From Crassaminicella indica (GTDB lineage Bacteria; Bacillota; Clostridia; Peptostreptococcales; Thermotaleaceae), in assembly GCF_019203185.1 (NCBI RefSeq), contig NZ_CP078093.1, forward strand, positions 1,364,001 through 1,428,000: a stretch of DNA of 64,000 nt, read 5' to 3'. Below, piece after piece: positions 37,494 to 47,136 of the stretch; positions within the stretch are counted from its first letter, which is position 1; every line of letters starts with the position of its first letter. The notes beneath the pieces are model-generated. The model was given only the letters and a program-made list of their open reading frames with translations. It was not told where the DNA came from and searched no databases. The position numbers and the translations under genes were made by a program.

Positions 37494-38597
37494 ATGATGA
37501 ATAAAGAGGTGATTTCTGATAAGCAGGCTATATCTATTGTAGTACTTTTTATGTCTGGTACATCTACTATGCTAATGCTAGCATTAGATGCATATGGTGA
37601 TTTTTGGTTAGCTATTATTTTTGCTGTAGTAATAGCATTATTCACTACATTTATATTTTCTCAGTTACATGGCATTTATCCAGAAAAAGATTTTTTTGAT
37701 ATGTGTGAAGCTTGTTTTGGGAAAAGTCTCGGAAAGGTGATATGCATTTTATATATTTATTTTATTATTGAAGAAGCAACAGCAGTACTAATAAATACTA
37801 AGCAATTCATTACAGAAACAACTATGCCCGAAACACCTCAGACAATAGTAATTATTCCACTTATGCTTTTATGTGTTTGGGCTGTGAAAAGTGGAATTGA
37901 GGTTATAGGTAAGTGGTCAGAGCTTAGTATGATTATTTTTGTAAGCTTGATAATTATTATGGGAATATTATTAATTCCACAGATGGAGCTTGATAATTTT
38001 GAGCCTATATTGTATAAGGGAATCAAACCAGTTTTGAAAGGAACTTTATCTGCATTCACATTTCCTTTTGGTGAAATTGTAATGCTTGCTATGGTATTTT
38101 CAAATTTTAAAACGAAAAAATCTGCTTATAAAGTTTATATGCTTGGAATATTTATATCAGGAATAATTGCATTAATGACTTCAATAACTACAATTTTAGT
38201 TTTAGGGATAGATATTGCTACAACTTCATATTTTCCTGTTTTTAATGCAGCATCAGGAATTGATATTGGAGATTTCATACAAAGACTTGAAATAATAGCA
38301 GCACTGATTGGAGTAATAGGTGCATTTCTTAAAAATAGTATATTGTTATTAGCTGTGTGTAAAGGAATTACAAAAATATTTCATCTTACGAACTATCATT
38401 TGATGATTATACCTGTTTCATTACTCATCATCAATTATTCTAATATTTTGGTAGATAGTAGAATGAGATTTGTAGAATGGAATGAGAAGGCTTGGTCTTA
38501 CTATGCTGTTGTGTTTGAGCTTTTTATACCAATGATTATGCTGCTCATTGCTACAATAAAAAAAGGAGCTATGGATTCAATGAGAAAGCAGCAGTAA
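37494..38597 (+). CDS. gerB: Spore germination permease, GerB family
   Basis: The B subunit of a germinant receptor, an APC-superfamily membrane protein with about ten helices. It begins MMNKEVISDKQAISIVVLFM and has STMLMLALDAYGDFW, KSGIEVIGKWSEL and FPFGEIVMLAMVFSNF, as in GerAB/GerKB. AAGGAGG precedes the ATG. It is not in the gerA-gerC operon, which lacks a gerB, so the two may work together. Confidence 0.9.
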   Translation: MMNKEVISDKQAISIVVLFMSGTSTMLMLALDAYGDFWLAIIFAVVIALFTTFIFSQLHGIYPEKDFFDMCEACFGKSLGKVICILYIYFIIEEATAVLINTKQFITETTMPETPQTIVIIPLMLLCVWAVKSGIEVIGKWSELSMIIFVSLIIIMGILLIPQMELDNFEPILYKGIKPVLKGTLSAFTFPFGEIVMLAMVFSNFKTKKSAYKVYMLGIFISGIIALMTSITTILVLGIDIATTSYFPVFNAASGIDIGDFIQRLEIIAALIGVIGAFLKNSILLLAVCKGITKIFHLTNYHLMIIPVSLLIINYSNILVDSRMRFVEWNEKAWSYYAVVFELFIPMIMLLIATIKKGAMDSMRKQQ

Positions 38598-38735
38598 GTA
38601 AATCGTCAAAAGGAATATATTTCAAGTGTCGAATTTAATAAAATTAACACAGATTTAACAAACATAGCAAGAAAATAATGTATGCTATAAATGAGAATAG
38701 TTGATATAGTAGAATTTTGGGAGGGTAGGTATCGT

Positions 38736-40364
38736 ATGAAGATTTTTTTTGAATTGCTTGGAGGACTTGGTTTATTCCTTTATGGTATGACCATTATGGG
38801 AGATGGATTACAGAAGTCCGCTGGGGATAAAATGAAGAAAATTATTGAAGTACTTACAAACAACAGAATTATGGCTGTTCTAGTAGGTGCTGTAGTAACA
38901 ATGATTATTCAGAGTAGTAGTGCGACTACTGTAATGGTTGTAGGATTTGTAAATGCAGGAATTATGAACTTAGTTCAGGCTACAGGTGTAATTATGGGTG
39001 CTAATATAGGAACGACAATTACGGCACAGATTGCATCATTAAAATTAACAGAAATTGCACCTATTGTAGTTGGAATCAGTGTAGGAGTTTGGCTTTTTAC
39101 TAGCAATAAAAGAGTAAAAAATATTGCAGAAGTTTTTATAGGATTTGGAATTTTATTTATTGGTATGGATTTTATGAAGCATGCTGTAAAGCCTTTAAGA
39201 GAATATGAAGGGTTTAGAGATATGCTTCTTAGCTTTGGAAGAGGAACCTTTACAGATTCATTAATGGCAATTTTTACAGGATTTTTTGTTACTGCTGTTG
39301 TACAAAGTAGTAGTGCTACAACAGGAATATTGATTGCATTAGCTAGTGAAGGATTGCTTCCAATTGAAGCATCTTTACCAATTATATTTGGTACAAATAT
39401 TGGAACCTGTGTTACGGCAATGCTTTCAAGTATAGGAGCAAATAGAACAGCAAAGAGAGCTGCTTTTATTCACTTTATGTTTAATATATTAGGAACATTA
39501 GTATTTATGCTATTATTTAAAGATATGACTATTGCTCTTGTAAAGAAGTTTTCGCCAACAGACGCAGCAAGACAGCTAGCAAATGCTCATACATTCTTTA
39601 ACATTGCAAATACTTTATTGTTATTACCTTTTGCGAATATACTCGTAAAGTTAGCAAAAAAGGTTATTGTTGTTAAGGATTTTGAACGCACAAATCAAAG
39701 AGGAATTCAATACCTTGATGATAGAATGCTTGAAACCCCATCAGTTGCTATTGTTCAGGTAATCAAAGAAACATTGAATATGGCTAATTTAGCTTTAGAA
39801 AGTTATGAAAAATCAATGAATGCTTTCTTTGAAAATAGTGAGAAAATAGCGAATGAAACCTTTGCAATAGAGAAAGTCATTAACAGTATGGAAAGAGATA
39901 TTGCTGAATATTTAGTAAAGCTTTCAAATACAAGCCTTTCTGCAAAACAACATGAAATTGTGAATGGATTATTTAATACTATAAATGATATAGAAAGAGT
40001 TGGAGATCATGCAGATAATTTAGCAGAATTAGCGATTTATCGAGTAGACAATAAATTAAACTTTAGTGAACAGGCTACAGGAGAATTAAAATCTATGCAT
40101 GATCGTGTAGTAAAATCTTATAATCAAGCGATTCTTGCTTTAAAAACAGGGAATGTAAGTATAGCTAAAAAAATTCTTGAAAGAGAAGGAGAGATTGACC
40201 ATATGGAAAAATCTCTTAGAGCTAATCATATTGAAAGATTGAATAAGCAACTTTGTAGTGCAAAATCAGGAATCGTATTTTTAGATATTATTAGTAACCT
40301 AGAAAGAATAGCAGACCATGCATCTAATATCGCTTTAGCAGTAATGGATACAACAGAAAAATAA
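38736..40364 (+). CDS. Na/Pi cotransporter family protein with PhoU-like domain
   Basis: 542 residues. The N-terminal half carries two inverted Na/Pi-cotransport repeats, each with a QSSSATT motif (VTMIIQSSSATTVM and VTAVVQSSSATTGI). The C-terminal part (about 340-540) is a PhoU-like helical domain (ERVGDHADNLAE and ERIADHASNIA). It probably imports phosphate with sodium. ATG 38736 follows GGGAGGGT; the upstream extension is rejected. Confidence 0.9.
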   Translation: MKIFFELLGGLGLFLYGMTIMGDGLQKSAGDKMKKIIEVLTNNRIMAVLVGAVVTMIIQSSSATTVMVVGFVNAGIMNLVQATGVIMGANIGTTITAQIASLKLTEIAPIVVGISVGVWLFTSNKRVKNIAEVFIGFGILFIGMDFMKHAVKPLREYEGFRDMLLSFGRGTFTDSLMAIFTGFFVTAVVQSSSATTGILIALASEGLLPIEASLPIIFGTNIGTCVTAMLSSIGANRTAKRAAFIHFMFNILGTLVFMLLFKDMTIALVKKFSPTDAARQLANAHTFFNIANTLLLLPFANILVKLAKKVIVVKDFERTNQRGIQYLDDRMLETPSVAIVQVIKETLNMANLALESYEKSMNAFFENSEKIANETFAIEKVINSMERDIAEYLVKLSNTSLSAKQHEIVNGLFNTINDIERVGDHADNLAELAIYRVDNKLNFSEQATGELKSMHDRVVKSYNQAILALKTGNVSIAKKILEREGEIDHMEKSLRANHIERLNKQLCSAKSGIVFLDIISNLERIADHASNIALAVMDTTEK

Positions 40365-40400
40365 AAAAGGATGATAGGATGATTTATTCATCCTTTTTTA
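40363..40400 (+). terminator. Terminator after the Na/Pi cotransporter
   Basis: AAAAAAGGATGA (40363-40374) pairs with TCATCCTTTTTT (40388-40399). Confidence 0.8.
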
Positions 40401-40503
40401 TTTTTGAAAAGCTAAATTAATTTCTTAACGCTGCAAGAAACTTTTATCATAAAATGCTTGAATATGATAAACAGTCGTTACTGATTTAAGTTTAAAATAA
40501 AAA

Positions 40504-40600
40504 TTTGTGCCATAGTGCAATAAAGTAACCATAGTACAAGAAAATCAAAAAATGGTAGAAATTATACAGTAAAAAATATTGATTTGTACCATAGAAGAAC
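40504..40600 (+). promoter_or_regulatory. Three CCATAG-centred repeats upstream of the cut locus
   Basis: TTTGTGCCATAGTGCAA (40504-40520), GTAACCATAGTACAA (40525-40539) and TTTGTACCATAG (40583-40594) share a core; the first and second share CCATAGTRCAA and the first and third TTTGTRCCATAG. The first is a partial palindrome. The 540-base gap 40365-40903 is otherwise AT-rich. These are candidate binding sites for the regulator of the choline operon, perhaps the response regulator at 58275-59039. Confidence 0.5.
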
Positions 40601-40789
40601 ACATTATTTTGTTATTCTTAACATAAGATTAAAAAAAAAGAGTGCAATTATAGAATTGAATATTATGTTATTTGATTCAGGTCAAGGTTTGTATATTACT
40701 ATTTAAGTTCAGAAAATTATGAAAATAATGCGTAATATTATAAAAATTAGCGATATAAATGCAATAAAGTTGTCAAGGTGCAACTCAAA

Positions 40790-40803
40790 GGAAAACGTTA
40801 ACA
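40790..40803 (+). promoter_or_regulatory. Candidate catabolite-responsive (cre) site for CcpA
   Basis: GGAAAACGTTAACA fits the cre pattern (TGWAARCGYTWNCW) except for the first base. Its place about 100 bases before the first cut gene would suit carbon catabolite repression. Confidence 0.45.
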
Positions 40804-40903
40804 GAATTGTTTATGTATATAAAACTCTGTAAAAAAAATTAATGGTTAAAATAGCCATTTTATTTAAAGCAAATAAAAAAATTAAAGGAAGGGAGTTTTG
40901 TGT

Positions 40904-41995
40904 GTGTTAGAAAATCAACCAGTAGCTAATGCATCTGCAATTGCTGCTAAAAAGAAGCTGTCAGCCCAATTTTTCAGAAAAGGGATTACAATCGCATTAC
41001 TTTCAGGTGTAACATATGGGTTTTATTCAGCATTTTTAACTTTAGGTATGACTAAGGGAGTTTGGGCTGATTGGTTTGGTCCAAACAAAGCAGGTTTATC
41101 AGCTTTTGTTATTACATTTGTATTAGCAGCAATAGGGAGTGCAGTAAATGATACATTAAGTGCTATCTGGGCAATGTTATTTGCAGCAGTACATGGTAAG
41201 TTTGGAGATTTTTTAAGATGTCTTAATACTACCCCGGGTCGAGTAATGGTTTTAGCTGCTCTAATTGGAGGGCCTGTTTCTAGTACAGCTTATGTTGTTG
41301 GTCTTCAAAAAGCTGGTTCAATTATTATTCCTATTACTGCTCTTTGTCCAGCTATTGGAGCTATTTTAGGAAGAATTTTATTCAAGCAAGAATTAAATAA
41401 GCGTATGATGCTAGGGATTGCTATTTGTGTTCTTGCTAGTTTTATGATTGGTAGTACAAGTATTAGTGGAGATGCAAAAGAAGGAGCTTTTTTAGGTGTT
41501 TGTATTGCTTTTATTGCTGCGCTTGGCTGGGGCTTTGAAGGCTGTGTAGCTGGTTATGGTACATCTATGATTGATTCTGAAATTGGTATTGCTATTCGTC
41601 AGGTTACATCAGGTCTTTCAAATCTAATTATACTACTTCCTATTTTTGGAATGATTGCAGGAAATGTTGGTATTTCAACTCATCTTGCATTTGAAGCATT
41701 TACAAGTGGATCTGCTATGATTTGGTTTGCTATAAGTGGTTTTTTTGCATATATTTCTTACATGTTTTGGTATAAAGGTAACAGTATGTGTGGTGCAGCT
41801 TTAGGAATGGCTTGTAATGGAACATTTTCATTTTGGGGACCGTTTTGTTGCTGGTTAGTACTTGGCGTATTTTGTGGTATCGATGGTTGGTCGCTACCAC
41901 CTATAGCTTGGGTTGCTGCTGTACTTATGGTGATTGGTATTTTAATCATTTCAATGAATCCAATGGACTTATTTAGAAAAAAGGAGGAAAAGTAA
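40904..41995 (+). CDS. DMT-superfamily (EamA-like) transporter of the choline locus
   Basis: About 363 residues with ten hydrophobic helices in two repeats, as in EamA-type transporters. It is the first gene of the cut locus, preceded by GGAAGGGAG, so it may import choline or export trimethylamine; the substrate is inferred from context only. I prefer GTG 40904 to TTG 40898 on spacing. A small helical protein gene follows one base later. Confidence 0.75.
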   Translation: MLENQPVANASAIAAKKKLSAQFFRKGITIALLSGVTYGFYSAFLTLGMTKGVWADWFGPNKAGLSAFVITFVLAAIGSAVNDTLSAIWAMLFAAVHGKFGDFLRCLNTTPGRVMVLAALIGGPVSSTAYVVGLQKAGSIIIPITALCPAIGAILGRILFKQELNKRMMLGIAICVLASFMIGSTSISGDAKEGAFLGVCIAFIAALGWGFEGCVAGYGTSMIDSEIGIAIRQVTSGLSNLIILLPIFGMIAGNVGISTHLAFEAFTSGSAMIWFAISGFFAYISYMFWYKGNSMCGAALGMACNGTFSFWGPFCCWLVLGVFCGIDGWSLPPIAWVAAVLMVIGILIISMNPMDLFRKKEEK

Positions 41996-41996
41996 T

Positions 41997-42263
41997 ATGA
42001 AACCTCTTAACTATGCTATTTTGAAATATTTTACAAAGGTTGAAGATGCTTGTGCGGAAGATGTTATTGAAGCCTTGAAAGATGAATATGGTAATTTCAA
42101 AGCTTTGAATAAAAAAGATGTACTTTCCGCTTTAATGACAGCTGAAGCTAATGGTCTTCTTGAAGAATCAAGATTTGAAATGTCAGAATCTGGTGAATTG
42201 TTGATTTATTACCGTGCCAATGAAGAAGGAGCAGCTACAATCAATAAATATATTAAAGATTAA
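41997..42263 (+). CDS. Small winged-helix-like protein
   Basis: 88 residues, acidic and helical. The pattern of ILKYFTKVEDACAEDVIEAL, then KKDVLSALMTAEANGLLEES and a beta-like ESGELLIYYRA resembles a winged helix, but there is no strong basic recognition helix. It begins one base after the transporter stop with AAGGAGG within it. Possibly a regulatory or partner protein of the transporter. Not assigned to a named family. Confidence 0.65.
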   Translation: MKPLNYAILKYFTKVEDACAEDVIEALKDEYGNFKALNKKDVLSALMTAEANGLLEESRFEMSESGELLIYYRANEEGAATINKYIKD

Positions 42264-42310
42264 AAGCTTAATAAAGATAAACAAACATTGAAGGAAAAGG
42301 AGGGAATGTA

Positions 42311-42607
42311 GTGCGATATTATGGAGAAGAAGCATTAGGTCTTATTGAAACAGTAGGGATGGTTCCTGCACTTGAGGCAGCAGATAAAATGCTAAAGGCC
42401 GCTAATGTTGAATTGGTATCATATGAAAATGTGGGTTCTACTCTTGTTACGATTATGGTAAAGGGGGATGTTGCTGCTGTTAAGGCGTCTGTAGAAGCTG
42501 GAGCTATAGCAGCTGCTGCAATAGGTAAATTAACAGCAAAAAATGTTATGCCACGACCTATAAGAAGTATTGGAGACATTGTTTCTATATATGATGTTGA
42601 CAAATAA
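42311..42607 (+). CDS. Microcompartment hexameric shell protein (BMC-H)
   Basis: 98 residues, one BMC domain starting EALGLIETVGMVPALEAADK and continuing with MVKGDVAAVKASVEAG and MPRPIRS. Such proteins tile the facets of the shell and their pores admit small metabolites. Translation begins at GTG 42311 after AGGAGGG. First of nine shell-type genes here. Confidence 0.9.
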   Translation: MRYYGEEALGLIETVGMVPALEAADKMLKAANVELVSYENVGSTLVTIMVKGDVAAVKASVEAGAIAAAAIGKLTAKNVMPRPIRSIGDIVSIYDVDK

Positions 42608-42634
42608 AAGTAAATTAGGGGAGAGGAACTACAT

Positions 42635-42937
42635 ATGAGCAAATATAATGCTTTAGGTTTAATAGAAACATTTGGTATAGTTTTTGTTTTAGAGGCTGCA
42701 GATGCAATGTGTAAAGCTGCTGATGTTGATTTGATAGGCTTTGAAAACGTAGCTTCTGGTTATATTTCTGTGTTAGTTTGTGGAGATGTAGGAGCATGTA
42801 AAGCAGCTGTAGAAGCTGGTGTAAAAGCTGTAGAGGATATGGATGCTGAAGTTTATAGCTCAGTTGTTATTGCAAGTCCACATCAAGATCTTGAAAAAAT
42901 TATTTCACGATATTCACTTGATGTTTTAAATGCTTGA
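42635..42937 (+). CDS. Microcompartment hexameric shell protein (BMC-H), Cys-rich variant
   Basis: 100 residues, one BMC domain: YNALGLIETFGIVFVLEAAD, VCGDVGACKAAVEAG. Unlike the other hexamers it has three Cys (AMCKAAD, LVCGDV, GACKAA). The pore-loop segment is VASGYISV rather than the GGG type, so its pore probably differs in selectivity. Confidence 0.88.
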   Translation: MSKYNALGLIETFGIVFVLEAADAMCKAADVDLIGFENVASGYISVLVCGDVGACKAAVEAGVKAVEDMDAEVYSSVVIASPHQDLEKIISRYSLDVLNA

Positions 42938-42998
42938 TGAATTGTTAATATAGTATGGAAAAATATAGATTTAATGCAGAGGAAAGGGAGAGACATAA

Positions 42999-44492
42999 AT
43001 GAATATTATAGATAATGATTTGCTCTCCATACAAGAGTCTCGAATTATTATAGAAAATGCGAGCAAAGCACAAAAAATGCTGGCAACTTTTCCACAGGAA
43101 AAATTAGATGAGCTTGTGGAGCGTATGGCAGAAGAAATTGGGAAACATGTTCGTGAACTGGCAATCATGTCAAAAGATGAAACTGATTATGGAAAATGGC
43201 AGGATAAATATATAAAAAATCGATTTGCTTGTGAATATGTAACAAATAAACTTAGAGGAATTCGCTGTGTAGGCATTATTAGGGAAGATAAGGAAAATAA
43301 GACTATGGATGTAGGAGTACCTATGGGGGTAATTGTTGCATTAATTCCTGCGACCAGTCCTGTTTCTACTACCATCTATAAAGCTTTAATTGCAATCAAG
43401 TCTGGAAATGCAATTGTTTTTTCTCCGCATCCTAGAGCTAAAAAGACAATTGGTAAAGCACTTGATATTATGATACGTGCTGCTGAGGGATATGGGTTAC
43501 CAGAAGGAGCAGTTTCATATTTGCACACTGTAACACCTGCTGGGACAATAGAATTAATGAATCACAAAGAAACGTCTCTGATTATGAATACAGGTGTTCC
43601 GGGAATGCTTAAGGCAGCATATAAGGCTGGGAAGCCTGTGATTTATGGGGGTAATGGTAATGGACCGGCATTTATTGAACGTAGTGCCGATATAAAACAG
43701 GCCGTAAGAGATATTATTGCCAGCAAGACTTTTGATAATGGAATGGTATCATCAGCCGAACAATCTGTTGTTGTAGACAGTTGTATTGCAGCTGAGGTAA
43801 AACAGGAGATGCAAAACAGCGGTGCATATTTCATGACAGAGGAAGAATCACAAAAACTTGGTTCACTACTTTTTCATTTAGATGGAAGTATAGACTCTGA
43901 AATGGTTGGTAAATCTGCGTTAGAATTAGCAAAAAGAGCAGGCTTTTGTGTTCCTGACAATACATTAGTACTGATTTCTGAGCAAAAATATGTTTCTGAG
44001 ACGAATCCTTATGTTAAGGAAAAGCTTTGTCCGGTTTTAGCTTATTACATTGAAGACGATTGGATGAATGCCTGTGAAAAATGTATAGAGCTATTATTAA
44101 GCGAGAGAAATGGACACACTCTTGTAATTCACTCAAAAAATGAAGATGTAATTCGTCAGTTTGCATTAAAAAAACCTGTAGGCAGAGTACTTGTAAATAC
44201 AGCCGCTTCCTTTGGAAGCATGGGTGTAACAACTAATTTATTTCCTGCGTTAACACTTGGAAGTGGATCAGCAGGTAAGGGAATGACATCTGATAATGTT
44301 TCACCAATGAATTTAATTTATATTCGTAAAGTAGGATATGGTGTGAGAAATATAGATGAAATAACTAATGGAGTTTTGACAATAGAAAAAACAGCTATGA
44401 GTTGTATGCCAAAGCCTAAAGAGCATAATCAATATGAAATGAAGATGCTACAGCATATCTTGGAAGAGGTTATAAAAGAAATAAAAAAATGA
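42999..44492 (+). CDS. Aldehyde dehydrogenase paralogue lacking the catalytic Cys
   Basis: 497 residues, homologous throughout to the acylating aldehyde dehydrogenase at 54222. The N-terminal helix (DNDLLSIQESRIIIENAS) resembles an encapsulation peptide. The active-site motif, FDNGTICASEQ in the paralogue, here reads FDNGMVSSAEQ: residue 251 is Ser where the paralogue has Cys. The cofactor region also differs (GGNGNGPAF). It is intact, with a good ribosome binding site, so it is probably a structural or regulatory pseudoenzyme rather than a decaying gene. Confidence 0.85.
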   Translation: MNIIDNDLLSIQESRIIIENASKAQKMLATFPQEKLDELVERMAEEIGKHVRELAIMSKDETDYGKWQDKYIKNRFACEYVTNKLRGIRCVGIIREDKENKTMDVGVPMGVIVALIPATSPVSTTIYKALIAIKSGNAIVFSPHPRAKKTIGKALDIMIRAAEGYGLPEGAVSYLHTVTPAGTIELMNHKETSLIMNTGVPGMLKAAYKAGKPVIYGGNGNGPAFIERSADIKQAVRDIIASKTFDNGMVSSAEQSVVVDSCIAAEVKQEMQNSGAYFMTEEESQKLGSLLFHLDGSIDSEMVGKSALELAKRAGFCVPDNTLVLISEQKYVSETNPYVKEKLCPVLAYYIEDDWMNACEKCIELLLSERNGHTLVIHSKNEDVIRQFALKKPVGRVLVNTAASFGSMGVTTNLFPALTLGSGSAGKGMTSDNVSPMNLIYIRKVGYGVRNIDEITNGVLTIEKTAMSCMPKPKEHNQYEMKMLQHILEEVIKEIKK

Positions 44493-44561
44493 AGAATGAT
44501 AAACCATGTTAAGTGATATGCCAAAATGAGAAATATAATAAAAGAATTGGAGGTAAGAATT

Positions 44562-47102
44562 TTGGATATTCGTGAATTTTCAAACAAATTTGCAGAAGCT
44601 ACTAAAAATATGTCTGCAGAAGAACAGGCAGCTTTAATGAAGATATTTGAAAGTATTTCAAGAGAAATTGAAAAAGATGATGCTGAAGGCTACAAACAGT
44701 CTGATGTGAAAGAGAATGGAGTTCCAAATGGTATGACTGAACGTCTAAAAAGGCTTAAGGAAACTTATATGAAGTGGAAACCTTCCATTACTACATATCG
44801 AGCACGTGCTATTACAAAGATTGCTAAGGAAAATCCAGGTATGCCTAAAATTTTGTTAAGAGCTAAAAGCTTTCGATATTGTTGTGAAACTGCACCCTTA
44901 GTAATTCAAGATGATGAATTGATTGTTGGATCTCCTTGTGGTGCGCCTCGTGCTGGTGCTTTTTCTCCTGATATAGCATGGAGATGGTTGGAAGAAGAGA
45001 TAGATACAATTGGTACACGCCCTCAAGATCCATTTTATATATCAGAAGAAGATAAGAAGTATATGCGTGAAGAGCTTTTCCCATTTTGGAAAGGAAAATC
45101 AGTTGATGAATATTGTGAAGACCAATATCGCGAGGCTGGAGTTTGGGAGATTTCAGGTGAGTCCTTTGTTTCAGATTGCTCATACCATGCAGTAAATGGT
45201 GGTGGAGATTCTAACCCTGGATACGATGTAATCCTAATGAAAAAAGGAATGCTTGATATTCAAAATGAAGCAAAAGAAAAATTAGCTAAGCTAGATTATG
45301 AAAACCCTGAGGATATTGAAAAAATATATTTTTATAAATCTGTTATTGATACTACTGAAGGAGTTATGATCTATGCTAAGCGTTTATCTGAATATGCAGC
45401 AGAACTTGCAGCAAAAGAGACAGACCCTAAGCGTAAAGCAGAGCTACAAAAGATTTCTGAAATAAACAAAAGAGTACCAGCTCATAAGCCTAGCACATTT
45501 TGGGAAGCAATTCAGGCTGTTTGGACTGTAGAATCTTTATTAGTAGTTGAAGAGAACCAAACAGGTATGTCAATTGGTCGAGTTGACCAGTATATGTACC
45601 CATTCTACAAGGCAGATATAGAAAGTGGTCGTATGACTGAGTATGAAGCATTTGAGCTAGTTGGTTGTATGTTAATTAAAATGTCAGAGATGATGTGGGT
45701 TACTAGTGAAGCTGCTTCTAAATTCTTTGCAGGCTATCAGCCATTTGTGAATATGTGTGTTGGTGGTGTTACTCGTGAAGGCTTTGATGCTACAAATGAT
45801 TTGACTTACTTATTAATGGATGCAGTTCGTCATGTTAAAATTTATCAGCCATCTTTAGCTACACGTATTCATAATAAGTCTCCTAGAAAATATCTAAAGA
45901 AAATTGTTGAAGTTATTCGTTCAGGTATGGGATTTCCAGCATGTCATTTTGATGATGCTCATATTAAGATGATGTTAGCAAAAGGCGTTTCTATAGAGGA
46001 TGCTCGTGATTACTGTCTAATGGGTTGTGTTGAACCGCAAAAATCTGGTCGTCTATACCAGTGGACTTCTACAGGTTATACACAATGGCCTATTTGTATT
46101 GAATTAGTTTTAAATAGAGGAGTGCCACTATGGTATGGTAAGCAGGTTTGTCCTGATATGGGTGATTTAGATAGCTTTAAAACTTATGAGGACTTTGAAA
46201 ATGCTGTTAAGGAACAGATCAAATATATTACTAAGTTAACTAGTATTGCTACAGTTATATCACAACGTGTTCACAGAGAATTAGCGCCAAAGCCACTCAT
46301 GTCTATTATGTATGAAGGTTGTATGGAAAAAGGTAAAGATGTTTCTGCTGGTGGTGCTATGTATAACTTTGGTCCTGGCGTTGTATGGACAGGGTTAGCT
46401 ACGTATGTAGATTCTATGGCTGCTATTAAAAAGCTTGTATATGATGATAAAAAATATACTTTAAAACAACTAAATGAAGCATTAAAAGCTGATTTTGTTG
46501 GATATGAACAAATTAGAAATGATTGCTTAAGGGCTCCTAAGTATGGCAACGATGATAACTATGCAGATTTTATTGCTACTGATTTGATTAACTTTACTGA
46601 GATGGAACATCGTAAGTATAAAACTTTATATTCGGTGCTTAGTCATGGTACTTTATCCATCTCTAACAATACGCCATTTGGTCAGTTAACTGGTGCATCT
46701 GCTAATGGACGTAAAGCTTGGACACCATTATCTGATGGAATTAGTCCTACTCAAGGAGCAGATTATAAAGGACCTACTGCGATTATCAAATCTGTTTCGA
46801 AGATGGCTTGTGATAATATGAACATCGGTATGGTTCATAACTTTAAGCTTATGGCAGGGCTATTAGATACACCAGAAGGAGAAGAAGGTCTCATTACACT
46901 ATTGCGTACTGCTTGTATGTATGGGAATGGTCAAATGCAGTTTAATTATTTAGATAACAATACATTATTAGAAGCACAGAAGCATCCAGAGCAGTATCGT
47001 GATTTGATTGTTCGTGTGGCAGGCTATAGTGCATTCTTTGTTGAGCTTTGCAAAGATGTTCAAGATGAGATTATCAGTAGAACTATGTTGACACATTTTT
47101 AA
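44562..47102 (+). CDS. cutC: Choline trimethylamine-lyase, glycyl radical enzyme
   Basis: Cleaves choline to trimethylamine and acetaldehyde. I start at TTG 44562, eight bases after GGAGG, giving 846 residues; the ATG at 44526 lacks a site. With this start the catalytic residues fall exactly at the positions known for Desulfovibrio alaskensis CutC: Tyr208, Asp216, Phe395, Cys489 and Glu491 (GCVEP), Thr502, Tyr506 and the glycyl radical Gly821 (RVAGYSA). This is the short form, without the N-terminal extension of Klebsiella-type CutC. Activated by CutD, encoded next. Confidence 0.97.
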   Translation: MDIREFSNKFAEATKNMSAEEQAALMKIFESISREIEKDDAEGYKQSDVKENGVPNGMTERLKRLKETYMKWKPSITTYRARAITKIAKENPGMPKILLRAKSFRYCCETAPLVIQDDELIVGSPCGAPRAGAFSPDIAWRWLEEEIDTIGTRPQDPFYISEEDKKYMREELFPFWKGKSVDEYCEDQYREAGVWEISGESFVSDCSYHAVNGGGDSNPGYDVILMKKGMLDIQNEAKEKLAKLDYENPEDIEKIYFYKSVIDTTEGVMIYAKRLSEYAAELAAKETDPKRKAELQKISEINKRVPAHKPSTFWEAIQAVWTVESLLVVEENQTGMSIGRVDQYMYPFYKADIESGRMTEYEAFELVGCMLIKMSEMMWVTSEAASKFFAGYQPFVNMCVGGVTREGFDATNDLTYLLMDAVRHVKIYQPSLATRIHNKSPRKYLKKIVEVIRSGMGFPACHFDDAHIKMMLAKGVSIEDARDYCLMGCVEPQKSGRLYQWTSTGYTQWPICIELVLNRGVPLWYGKQVCPDMGDLDSFKTYEDFENAVKEQIKYITKLTSIATVISQRVHRELAPKPLMSIMYEGCMEKGKDVSAGGAMYNFGPGVVWTGLATYVDSMAAIKKLVYDDKKYTLKQLNEALKADFVGYEQIRNDCLRAPKYGNDDNYADFIATDLINFTEMEHRKYKTLYSVLSHGTLSISNNTPFGQLTGASANGRKAWTPLSDGISPTQGADYKGPTAIIKSVSKMACDNMNIGMVHNFKLMAGLLDTPEGEEGLITLLRTACMYGNGQMQFNYLDNNTLLEAQKHPEQYRDLIVRVAGYSAFFVELCKDVQDEIISRTMLTHF

Positions 47103-47136
47103 ATAGCCAAATCAATCAAATGGGAGATTGGATAAG

